Origin: Lewinellaceae bacterium
Lineage (GTDB): Bacteria; Bacteroidota; Bacteroidia; Chitinophagales; Saprospiraceae
DNA: 64,000 nucleotides
NCBI GenBank assembly: GCA_020636095.1
Contig: JACJYN010000002.1
Span: 930,001-994,000 of the forward strand
Reading direction: 5' to 3'
Of the stretch, positions 37,021-44,162 are shown one piece after another. Within the stretch, counting starts at the first letter, position 1. The number at the start of each line of letters is the position of its first letter. Position numbers and translations under genes: made by a program. Below the pieces are notes generated by a model. The model made no database searches and was not told the DNA's origin. It saw only the letters and a list, made by a program, of their open reading frames with translations.

Positions 37021-37097
37021 GTTTTTGCTTGGTGCTGTTGTGGAGGCAAAACTAAGAAATGTAAAATGTAAAATGCAGAATTTATCATTGTAACGTT

Positions 37098-37130
37098 TTG
37101 CATAGCTTAAAGGGGCTATCTTTACCTTTG
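37098..37130 (+). promoter_or_regulatory. Promoter of the MFS gene (near-leaderless)
   Basis: TTG at 37098-37100, 22-base spacer, TACCTTTG (perfect TAnnTTTG) at 37123-37130. The start codon is at 37136, only 6 bases after the -7 box, so the transcript is expected to be leaderless or nearly so. An overlapping alternative -7, TATCTTTA, sits at 37117. Confidence 0.55.
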
Positions 37131-37135
37131 CCGCC

Positions 37136-38299
37136 ATGGAAACGACGCAAGCCCGGTTGTACACCCCTCAATTTCTGCTCCTCTGCCTGAGCCATGTGCT
37201 CTTTGCCGGCAGTTTCAATATGATCATTCCGGAATTACCGGCTTACCTGACTTCGCTGGGAGGGGGAGGCTACAAGGGGCTCATCATTGCCCTCTTCACG
37301 TTGACGGCAGGCCTGTCGCGCCCATTTAGTGGAAAACTGACCGATACGGTGGGCCGGGTGCCGGTGATGATCTTCGGTGCGCTGGTTTGTGTATGCTGTA
37401 GCCTGTTGTACCCTTTGCTCACCTCCGTAGCCGGTTTTTTATTGCTGCGGCTATTTCACGGATTTTCCACCGGCTTCAAGCCGACGGCCTCCTCGGCTTA
37501 TGTAGCGGATATTGCACCGGTGTACCGGCGGGGAGAAGCCATGGGCATATTGGGGGTGAGCATGAACATGGGAGCTTCCATCTTCCCTCCGGTGGGCAGT
37601 TGGCTGGCCGGCGCCTTTTCCCTGAATGTGATGTTCTTTGCCTCCTCGGGCCTGGCGCTCCTTTCGATCGTCATCCTATTGGGGTTGAAGGAAACGCTGG
37701 AAAGCCGGCAAAAATTTGGCATTCATGCGCTGAAGGTGGCCAGAAACGATATCATTGAGCCTACGGCGCTGGCCCCGGCGGCCGTCATTGCCCTTTCCTA
37801 TGTCAGCTTTGGCGCCTTACTGACCATTGTGCCCGATCAAAGCGCCCATCTGGGGATGGCCAATAAAGGCCTTTTCTTTACCAGTTTTACGGCGCTGTCC
37901 GTGTTGTCGAGACTGGTAGCCGGCCGCGTCTCCGACCGCTTTGGGCGGGTGCCGGTGCTAAAGGTAGCCCTTTTGCTCTCTGCCGTTTCTCTGGCGCTGA
38001 TGGGCCAGGCCAATACGCCGGCCATGCTACTGGCGACGGCTGGCTTTCTGGGTTTTTCTACCGGCATTGTCGGCCCTGCCGCTTTTGCATGGGTCATAGA
38101 CCGCAGCCCGGATGAACACCGGGGACGGGCCATGGCCACCGCCTATATCGCGTTAGAAATTGGTATCGGTTTTGGCGCGCTGGCCTCCGCCTGGGCTTAC
38201 GATAACGACGCGGCGAATTTTCCGTTTGCCTTTTATCTGATGGCGGCGGCGGCCGTGATGGCTTTGGTGTACGTCCAGGTGGCGCGCCTGAAAGGATAA
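37136..38299 (+). CDS. MFS transporter
   Basis: 387 residues, about 12 membrane segments. Motif A after segment 2 is SGKLTDTVGRVPVMIFGA, with a second copy after segment 8, GRVSDRFGRVPVLKVALL, the half-repeat expected of MFS. GEAMGILGVSMNMGASIFPPVGSWL resembles motif C of the drug/proton antiporter group. The substrate is unknown. It is divergent from the arginase-like gene (115 bases between starts) and its start codon sits almost on its predicted transcription start. Confidence 0.88.
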   Translation: METTQARLYTPQFLLLCLSHVLFAGSFNMIIPELPAYLTSLGGGGYKGLIIALFTLTAGLSRPFSGKLTDTVGRVPVMIFGALVCVCCSLLYPLLTSVAGFLLLRLFHGFSTGFKPTASSAYVADIAPVYRRGEAMGILGVSMNMGASIFPPVGSWLAGAFSLNVMFFASSGLALLSIVILLGLKETLESRQKFGIHALKVARNDIIEPTALAPAAVIALSYVSFGALLTIVPDQSAHLGMANKGLFFTSFTALSVLSRLVAGRVSDRFGRVPVLKVALLLSAVSLALMGQANTPAMLLATAGFLGFSTGIVGPAAFAWVIDRSPDEHRGRAMATAYIALEIGIGFGALASAWAYDNDAANFPFAFYLMAAAAVMALVYVQVARLKG

Positions 38300-38379
38300 G
38301 TCCCCGGCGAAGAATAACTTCATGACGACAAGGTTTCATTATCACCTTACTCTATATTAAAAATTCCGGCAACTATATT

Positions 38380-38563
38380 GGCCTTTCGGTTTTATGGTGT
38401 TTCGATATTGCGGCCGAGTGCTCAAGAAGGCTATACAGTTGCCTGGCAGCACGCCTGGAATAGGCCGGCCACAAAACCATAACACCGAAGTGCGTAGGTG
38501 GACACATTTAGCATAACAATTTAACCATGCAGCAATATAACCATAACCCAATAGGCAAAGGCC
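38380..38563. repeat. 184-bp imperfect inverted repeat
   Basis: GGCCTTTCGGTTTTATGGT...ATATTGC from 38380 pairs imperfectly with GCAATATAACCATAACCC...AAAGGCC ending at 38563. An inner pair, TTTTATGGTGTTTCG / AACACCGAAG-type, competes. It occupies much of the 471-base gap between the MFS gene and the dehydrogenase; no ORF in it is supported. Confidence 0.55.
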
Positions 38564-38672
38564 TTAACGCTCTGCTTACGAAGCAGCATAGGTTCAGCTA
38601 ATTGTGTCCAAGCACTTACCGCAACACCTAAACAATTACTAATTCCATCCCAAAAGATTTGGAAGGCCTGAC

Positions 38673-38690
38673 TAGTTAGTATACTAACTA
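38673..38690. promoter_or_regulatory. 18-bp perfect palindrome, candidate operator of the dehydrogenase gene
   Basis: TAGTTAGTATACTAACTA is a perfect palindrome ending 6 bases before the -7 box TACCTTTG (38697-38704). It fills the space where the -33 to -10 region of the promoter must lie, and no canonical -33 TTG is found at the right spacing. This is what a repressor or activator operator looks like; the cognate regulator is not identifiable here. Confidence 0.55.
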
Positions 38691-38696
38691 ATTAAT

Positions 38697-38704
38697 TACC
38701 TTTG
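38697..38704 (+). promoter_or_regulatory. -7 element upstream of glutamate dehydrogenase
   Basis: TACCTTTG matches TAnnTTTG exactly. Predicted start near 38711. The first ATG (38713) opens a 27-codon frame, MKPLLWKAAKNYHPDKTEIN and on, that ends at 38796 inside the dehydrogenase gene in another frame. Confidence 0.5.
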
Positions 38705-38770
38705 CCCCCCCAATGAAGCCCTTGCTATGGAAAGCGGCGAAAAACTATCACCCAGATAAAACCGAAATCA

Positions 38771-40018
38771 ATGAAATCCTTACTTCAACAGTATAAGGAC
38801 AAACAGCCGGAGATCGTCTTCGAATGGCATGACCAGGAGACGGAGGCGGAAGGCTGGATCGTGATCAACTCTCTCCGGGGTGGCGCTGCCGGAGGAGGAA
38901 CCCGCATGCGGGAGGGCCTCACCCGGGAAGAGGTCATCTCCCTGGCCAAGGTGATGGAGGTCAAATTCTCCGTCTGTGGGCCCGCGATTGGCGGGGCTAA
39001 ATCAGGGATCAACTTCAACCCGAAGGACCCTCGCCGCAATCAGGTGCTCCGGCGCTGGTACAAGGCTGCATACCCCATCCTGAAGAATTATTACGGCACC
39101 GGTGGCGACCTGAATGTGGACGAGCTCAGGGATGTTATCCCCATCACCGAAGCGCTGGGGTTGTGGCACCCTCAGGAAGGTATCGTCAACGGGCATCTCA
39201 ACACCAGCAGTGGCGAAAAGGTAAAGGTAATCGGCCAGTTGCGAAATGGCTGCGCCAAGATCGTGGAGGATGCCCGCTATGTTCCCGACAACCACAAATA
39301 TGCGGTAGCCGACCTCATTACCGGTTTTGGTGTTGCCGAATCGGTTCACCATTACTATGACATTTTTCACGGGCGCAGCCTGCAGGGCAAAACCGCCATT
39401 ATTCAGGGCTGGGGCAATGTAGCTTCGGCAGCGGCGGGCTACCTTACCTTGCACGGAGCCAAAATACTGGGCATTATCGACCGGGAAGGCGGAGTCATCA
39501 GTGAGAAGCCAATGGGCCTGGAAGAGATCAAATACCTGTTTGTCAGCAAGGCCGGCAATCAGCTGTTTGCCGACAATATGATCTCTTATGAAGAGGCTAA
39601 TGACCGGATATGGAAACTGGGCGCCGATATCTTTATCCCGGGCGCGGCGTCCAAACTGGTATCGAGGGAACAGGTGGAAGACTTGCTCGACGGTGGGCTG
39701 GAAGTGATGGCCTGTGGCGCCAATGTACCTTTTGTAGATGATGGTATTTTCTTCGGGCCGACTGCCGAATACGTGGATCAGCGCATCAGCCTCATTCCGG
39801 ACTTTATTGCCAATTGTGGAATGGCCAGGGTCTTTGCTTATTTTATGGAGCCGGATACAGAAATGACCGATGATGCTATTTTCAATGATGTTTCCTCCAC
39901 CATACGGAAGGGCATAGAAGAGGTGTATTTGGAGCATCCTTCTCCTACCGGGCTTTCTGCCGAGGCGCTGCGCATTGCCCTGAACAAATTGATGCCGGTA
40001 GAGCAGGTGGCCGGGTAG
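38771..40018 (+). CDS. Glu/Leu/Phe/Val dehydrogenase (glutamate dehydrogenase family)
   Basis: Oxidative deamination of an amino acid to its 2-oxo acid with NAD(P). 415 residues. The substrate domain has GGAAGGGTRMREGLTREEVI, AIGGAKSGINFNPKD (the catalytic-lysine loop, GGAKSGI) and YGTGGDLNVDEL. The Rossmann part begins KTAIIQGWGNVASAAAGYL. VMACGANVPF and ANCGMARVFAYFM complete the fold. The sequence is of the divergent GDH-like branch found in Bacteroidota and plants' mitochondria-type GDH is not implied. Substrate (Glu versus branched chain) cannot be set from sequence. A palindromic operator candidate lies upstream. Confidence 0.88.
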   Translation: MKSLLQQYKDKQPEIVFEWHDQETEAEGWIVINSLRGGAAGGGTRMREGLTREEVISLAKVMEVKFSVCGPAIGGAKSGINFNPKDPRRNQVLRRWYKAAYPILKNYYGTGGDLNVDELRDVIPITEALGLWHPQEGIVNGHLNTSSGEKVKVIGQLRNGCAKIVEDARYVPDNHKYAVADLITGFGVAESVHHYYDIFHGRSLQGKTAIIQGWGNVASAAAGYLTLHGAKILGIIDREGGVISEKPMGLEEIKYLFVSKAGNQLFADNMISYEEANDRIWKLGADIFIPGAASKLVSREQVEDLLDGGLEVMACGANVPFVDDGIFFGPTAEYVDQRISLIPDFIANCGMARVFAYFMEPDTEMTDDAIFNDVSSTIRKGIEEVYLEHPSPTGLSAEALRIALNKLMPVEQVAG

Positions 40019-40662
40019 CTGTTTTACCCGTTAAGTAGCTCAGCAGTTAGCTTTTGGCGGTTAGCGCCTACAAATACCTGCCATTGAAGGTGGCTTCTTA
40101 AGCAAAGAACCAATAACTTATGCTTATATCCGATTTTATGGGCATCGGGCGCCAATAGCCAACAGCTAATCGCCAATTGCTGAATAATTACCCCGGAAAA
40201 GGAATAGCAGATCAGTGGCCGGCGGCCCTGCTTACCGTCAAAATGAAAGATATAGAATATTAAAGCTTATAAAAAAGCCTAATATCTTGAAGAACAAGCC
40301 TGAATATGCGCTTTTTTTCAACGGAAGGGTATGCTTAGCACCGATTTTCTTGTTCTGCGAAAAAATTAGCGGTAAATTTGAAACACATTTTAGTAATGTG
40401 AAGTATAATCATTTTATAATTGTCGCTATTATTGCTGGCAAGACCGGAAGGCTTCTATATTCACCGATTTGAGTAAATTTTAAACGAGGGCTTGGTTCAT
40501 CGTTTGCACTTCCCTGCAGCACACAGGGATGGGATGGCCAGGCTTGAAAACCTCAATATAACCTGGTTGCCTCAATGGCAACTGAGAATCGGGGAGGTTT
40601 GGCGGTATGGTTCCGCCAAACCTCCCTTATTACCACAACTAAATTATTAACAATTAATCCCT
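40019..40662. other. 644-base intergenic region with degenerate repeats
   Basis: At 40034-40065 CAGCAGTTAGC...TTGGCGGTTAGCGCC is matched in inverted, gapped form by GGCGCCAATAGCCAACAGC...AATTGCTG at 40148-40187, forming another large imperfect palindrome. The 40300-40490 stretch is AT-rich with no ORF. GTTGCC-TCAAT-GGCAAC (about 40567-40583) and the strong hairpin at 40592-40626 form the leader of the OmpA-family gene. An 85-codon frame (40215-40472) has no recognisable features. Confidence 0.5.
40592..40626 (+). terminator. 14-bp perfect hairpin 36 bases before the OmpA-family start
   Basis: GGGAGGTTTGGCGG (40592-40605), loop TATGGTT, exact complement to 40626, then TTATTA. There is no plus-strand gene for 570 bases upstream, so it is either an attenuator/leader structure of the OmpA gene or the end of an unannotated small RNA. 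Confidence 0.55.
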
Positions 40663-42141
40663 ATGACTATGATTAAGCGAAGTACCCTTCTGCTGACTGT
40701 AGCCCTCCTCTTTGGGGCAATGGGTAGCCTTCTGGCCCAAAAAGCACAAGATAGCGGATATCCGACACCCAAAGATATGTTCGAAGTTGGAGTCGGCGGC
40801 GGCTATGTTTTTATATCTGGAGATATAGCTCAAAAGCCTGGGTTTGGCGCCGGGTTTCACGTCCGTAAATCCCTGGATTACCTTTTCTCCCTACGATTCG
40901 ATGGTTTTTACGGTATGGCGTCTGGCCAGCGTAACACCATCGGTAGTTACGCCGAATTTGAGACGTCTCTTTTATCCGGTACTGCCTTCGGTGTTATTTC
41001 AGCCAATTCCATGCGTTGGAACCAATCTGTCCGAAAGTATAACATCTATGGTATGGCGGGGCTTGGCGCTACGCAGTTCAAAGCAGACAAACGGGAAGAC
41101 GATAAACGTCCTTTCGGAAAAGGTCAATCCCAAACGATGCCTCACTTTGCCGGTGGCGCCGGTATCTCCTTCCGCCTCAGCCCCCGCATCAACATTGGAG
41201 TTGAACACCAGGCTCACATCGGTTTCGGCAATCAATCTGACCTGGTCGATGGTTTTAACCTGAGTGCTAAAGCTACCAGCAGTTCCCTCTTTAGAGATGT
41301 GATCAACTTTACATCTGTTCGGGTAAATGTCAACATTGGCAACCCGACAACCCAATCCGAACCCCTCTACTGGGTCAACCCACTGGAATCGGTCATGAAC
41401 GACCTTGCTCAGATTAAGGACCAGTCGCAACTGACCTTAGAAGATACCGATGCGGATGGTGTCATCGACGCCATTGACCAGGAGCCCAACACGCCGCCGG
41501 ATGTGCCGGTGGACACCAAGGGCCGTACCCTGGACAGCGACCGCGACGGCGTACCCGATTACAAAGACCGGGAGCCATACTTCCCTCCCCGGCCGGGTGA
41601 GCGCGTCGACGGAGAAGGAGTGGTGGTTAATCCTATCGGCGGTGGCCCCGGCGGCGGCGTCTCCGAAGCCAGAGTCCGGGAGATCATTGCTGAAGAAATG
41701 CAGAATTACCAACTGCGCGATGAAAATAGTGCAAGTGGCGGCGGCGTAACGGAATGGTTCCTGCCTATGATCCACTTCGGTACCAGCAGCAACAACGTCA
41801 AATATTCTGACTACGGCACGCTGGCCAGCATTGCCCGCATGTTGAAAGGAAATCCGAACGTTCGACTGGTAGTCGCCGGGTATACCGATGCTACTGGTGA
41901 GGTGCCAAGTAACAACGTACTGTCTTACCAGCGTGCCAAGTCGGTCGTCGACCACCTGGTCAATAACCACGGTATTGGCCGCGGCCGCCTGGTCCTGCAA
42001 TGGAAAGGCCAGGAGGATCTCCTGGTGCCCTCTGGCAGCAGCTATATGAACCGCCGGGTTGAATTCCGCGTAGCTCGCCCCGACGATGTGGAAATGGATC
42101 CGCCCTCCGGCGCTGCTAACAAATCGGGCGACGGGTATTAA
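40663..42141 (+). CDS. OmpA-family outer-membrane protein with thrombospondin type 3-like repeats
   Basis: 492 residues. A signal peptide ends SLLAQKAQ (a start at 40669, MIKRS, is also possible). Residues about 35-215 form an 8-strand-like barrel (FEVGVGGGYVFISGDIAQKP, GAGISFRLSPRINIGVEHQA). TSP3-like calcium loops follow: DTDADGVIDAIDQEPNTPPD and DSDRDGVPDYKDREPYFPP. The C-terminal OmpA domain is present (FGTSSNNVKYSDYGTLASIA, RLVVAGYTDATGEVPSNNVL, SYQRAKSVVDHLV, NRRVEFRV) and binds peptidoglycan. It is likely an abundant envelope-tethering porin, with a strong leader hairpin and a long palindromic terminator. Confidence 0.92.
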   Translation: MTMIKRSTLLLTVALLFGAMGSLLAQKAQDSGYPTPKDMFEVGVGGGYVFISGDIAQKPGFGAGFHVRKSLDYLFSLRFDGFYGMASGQRNTIGSYAEFETSLLSGTAFGVISANSMRWNQSVRKYNIYGMAGLGATQFKADKREDDKRPFGKGQSQTMPHFAGGAGISFRLSPRINIGVEHQAHIGFGNQSDLVDGFNLSAKATSSSLFRDVINFTSVRVNVNIGNPTTQSEPLYWVNPLESVMNDLAQIKDQSQLTLEDTDADGVIDAIDQEPNTPPDVPVDTKGRTLDSDRDGVPDYKDREPYFPPRPGERVDGEGVVVNPIGGGPGGGVSEARVREIIAEEMQNYQLRDENSASGGGVTEWFLPMIHFGTSSNNVKYSDYGTLASIARMLKGNPNVRLVVAGYTDATGEVPSNNVLSYQRAKSVVDHLVNNHGIGRGRLVLQWKGQEDLLVPSGSSYMNRRVEFRVARPDDVEMDPPSGAANKSGDGY

Positions 42142-42165
42142 TATTCTGACAGGACTACTAATCTC

Positions 42166-42223
42166 TATAAAACAGAGAAGGCGCCAGGCTGAATATTCAG
42201 CCTGGCGCCTTCTCTGTTTTATA
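42166..42223. terminator. 58-bp perfect palindrome, bidirectional terminator
   Basis: All 29 base pairs are matched with no spacer: the arm starts TATAAAACAGAGAAGGCGCC and the centre is GAATATTC at 42191-42198. It is 25 bases after the OmpA-family stop and 135 before the convergent 2TM gene end. T-rich ends on both strands fit a shared terminator. Confidence 0.8.
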
Positions 42224-42357
42224 AGCCTTGAACGTTAGAGATTGAGGCTACACGTCTAAGGTTGGACACGGTTAGAAGCAGGTAAGCCCAAGCAGCCTGC
42301 CGCGTTTGCGAACAGCGAACACCGGCCCCACCAAACAGCAAACAGCCCCACACCTGG

Positions 42358-42705
42358 TTACACAAGATCTTTATTACGCCAGGTTGGCTTGGGGGCGTCC
42401 TGCTCCAGCGGCTCAGGCCCTTCTTCCATCCGGCGGCGTTCGCGTTCTTCCATCCAGGCTTCCCAATCTTCGCCAAACCAGCCGTTGGCGCCGGGCCAGC
42501 CGAAGGCCTTGATGTAGTGTACCCCTACGAAGATACCCCAGATGAAGCTGGCTTTCCACATGCCAAAGCCGCCGCTTCCCATCAGCATCAGCACGGCCAT
42601 GACAAAATTGAAGATCAGGTAGGAGCGCAGGTGGCGGTAAAATTTCATCTTTTCGGAAACCGGCCCGCGCCGGCGCTTGTCCCATTTAGATTGGTGTTGA
42701 CACAT
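42358..42705 (-). CDS. 2TM domain protein
   Basis: 115 residues from the ATG at 42705 (MCQHQSKWDKRRRG); an upstream ATG at 42804 lies within an inverted repeat and was rejected. Two membrane helices are visible, RSYLIFNFVMAVLMLMGSGG and MWKASFIWGIFVGVHYIKAF. They are bracketed by FYRHLRSY and a WFGEDWEAWMEERERRRMEE tail, the pattern of the 2TM family, found alone or on histidine kinases of Bacteroidota. Function unknown. Expression may be affected by the hairpin element just upstream. Confidence 0.8.
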   Translation of the reverse strand: MCQHQSKWDKRRRGPVSEKMKFYRHLRSYLIFNFVMAVLMLMGSGGFGMWKASFIWGIFVGVHYIKAFGWPGANGWFGEDWEAWMEERERRRMEEGPEPLEQDAPKPTWRNKDLV

Positions 42706-42735
42706 GGTTGAGTGGTTTTTTTCTCCAAGTAACTC

Positions 42736-42838
42736 AAAAAATAAGTTCGACGATTTTGAAATATGGCGAAGCCTGGAAGCCCGTGCGGGCTGAAGCCGAG
42801 GCATATTTCAAAATCTCAAGTGGAGAACTTATTTTTTT
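42736..42838. repeat. 103-bp hairpin element upstream of the 2TM gene
   Basis: Outer arms AAAAAATAAGTTC / GAACTTATTTTTTT and inner arms GATTTTGAAATATG / CATATTTCAAAATC pair; the tip is GAAGCCC-GTGC-GGGCTGAAGC. It stands 31 bases before the 2TM start codon, so it lies in the promoter or leader. Confidence 0.7.
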
Positions 42839-42928
42839 ATCACTGCCAAGTTAGGAGAGAAAGGATGGGAACGCCATCTTTTTCGACTGAACGGTAGAAT
42901 ATGGCGTATGAAACGTTCTTTGGGCAAG

Positions 42929-43480
42929 TTAATCCCCCAACTGATAACGGATTTCATCCCCCGCTTCTACCCCATATTGCTCACAGAACCCGCCGATCAC
43001 CTCCACCACATAGAGGGCGTCGCCGATCGAACTCTGGCTCTCCAGCGTTTGCGGCGGGGCATTGGCTCTAATATTCAGAATCTTCAGGCCCTCACTGACG
43101 AAAATAATGTCCAGAGGGATGTAGGTATTGCGCATCCAGAAAGATTGCGGCTCGGGCCGGTCCATGATGAAGAGCATGCCCTGGTTTTCTTCCATCGACC
43201 GGCGCCACATCATGCCCTCGTTCCGGTCCGCCGGGTCTTTTTTGACTTCGATGTCGATCTCCCGGATCACATTGCCGGCCCCGCTCTCGATGAACTGCAG
43301 GGTTCCCTGTTTGGTAAATTGAGGGCCGGTTGGCGCCTTCGGGCTCTTGGGGATAGCCATGTAGATCAATCCGCCCAAAACGACGATGGCCAGGGCGATG
43401 ACCAGCCATTTCAGGCCGCGGCGCCGTTGTTGTTCGGCCTGCCTTCGTTGGGTCCGGTTTTGTTTTTTTCTTCTTGCCAT
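42929..43480 (-). CDS. DUF192 domain protein, membrane anchored
   Basis: 183 residues. A basic N-terminus (MARRKKQNRTQRRQAEQQRR) precedes one membrane helix (WLVIALAIVVLGGLIYMAI). The DUF192 domain then shows IEVKKDPADRNEGMMWRRSM (normally GLMfR), GMLFIMDRPEPQSFWMRNTY (FWMKnt), IPLDIIFVSEGLKIL and ALYVVEVIGGFCEQYGVEAG. The domain is secreted or periplasmic and of unknown role, related to archaeal sugar-hydrolase-associated proteins. No partner is suggested by its neighbours. Confidence 0.9.
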   Translation of the reverse strand: MARRKKQNRTQRRQAEQQRRRGLKWLVIALAIVVLGGLIYMAIPKSPKAPTGPQFTKQGTLQFIESGAGNVIREIDIEVKKDPADRNEGMMWRRSMEENQGMLFIMDRPEPQSFWMRNTYIPLDIIFVSEGLKILNIRANAPPQTLESQSSIGDALYVVEVIGGFCEQYGVEAGDEIRYQLGD

Positions 43481-43561
43481 TAGGTTGTGTTTTGCTGGGT
43501 GCGTATGTGAAATTGCTGTTTGTAATTTTATTTTGTTACTTTAAATATTTTCATTGAATAA

Positions 43562-43592
43562 CTCGGGCGCCAATAGGAAATTGGCGCCCGAG
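43562..43592. terminator. 13-bp perfect hairpin upstream of DUF192
   Basis: CTCGGGCGCCAAT (43562-43574), loop AGGAA, complement 43580-43592. There is no adjacent T-run, so termination is uncertain. Confidence 0.4.
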
Positions 43593-43631
43593 AGTGCATT
43601 GTCGGGGCGCAATTTTCCATTTCGCTCCGAC

Positions 43632-43799
43632 TTAGAGCTTGTTGGGAAATTTGGCCTTCGAGCCGATTTTGTCAATAGTTTGGTTAGGCAAGGCGCGAAA
43701 ACACGATTTATGCCTAAGCATAATGAGTGTTTTTGCAACGCAGCATAACAGAATTAGTGGCGAAATAAGACCGATTGTTAAATTCCCAACACACTCTAA
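43632..43799. repeat. 168-bp imperfect palindrome, family A copy 2
   Basis: Arms TTAGAGCTTGTTGGGAAATTT and AAATTCCCAACACACTCTAA close the element; inner GCGAAAACAC / GTGTTTTTGC pair. It aligns with the element at 19892-20055 over much of its length (shared AGCTNGTTNGNAAATTTGGC-like start and the segment AATGAG..TTTTG.CAACG.AG in the core), so the two are paralogous repeats. Confidence 0.75.
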
Positions 43800-44162
43800 A
43801 GGTAAACTAATACTGTTCACCTACTCAACAGATTGCGTAGCTACTCTAGCCAGCCATCTGAGTTCGCCACCGGGCTGCCCCAATAATCCCGCAGAGATGT
43901 CAAATCCTTGCTTCCGTTTATTAAAAGGATGAGGCCCTGGCAACTATGGGCATGCTACCAAATCTCTGCAAGAGCGACACCATGGCATATCGGCATATCG
44001 GCCGGTGATTGGCTATCGTCCCTATAGGACTAGAACGCGCACGCCTTTAATCCAGGGCAATCTCATTTAATTTGAATGCCTGATTATGGACACGGGGGAG
44101 TTGCTCCTAACAGAAACCAACTCCTTCTTTCTAGTCAGGCTCTGGCTGGCCTTCCGCCAGCG
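43800..44162. other. Intergenic DNA downstream of the MoxR-associated operon
   Basis: No gene supported. GCAGAGAT (43891-43898) and ATCTCTGC (43962-43969) form an inverted pair, and GGCATATC is repeated twice in tandem near 43984. I looked for a template repeat resembling the end of the FISUMP gene and found none. With 43481-43799 this makes a 682-base gap. Confidence 0.45.

Noticed and set aside
40215..40472. 85-codon ORF in AT-rich intergenic DNA
   Set aside because: No motif, start lies in repeat-derived sequence, composition differs from genes here.
43800..44162. Diversity-generating template repeat next to the FISUMP gene
   Set aside because: No sequence similar to the gene's 3' end was found in the gap and no reverse transcriptase is encoded in the window.
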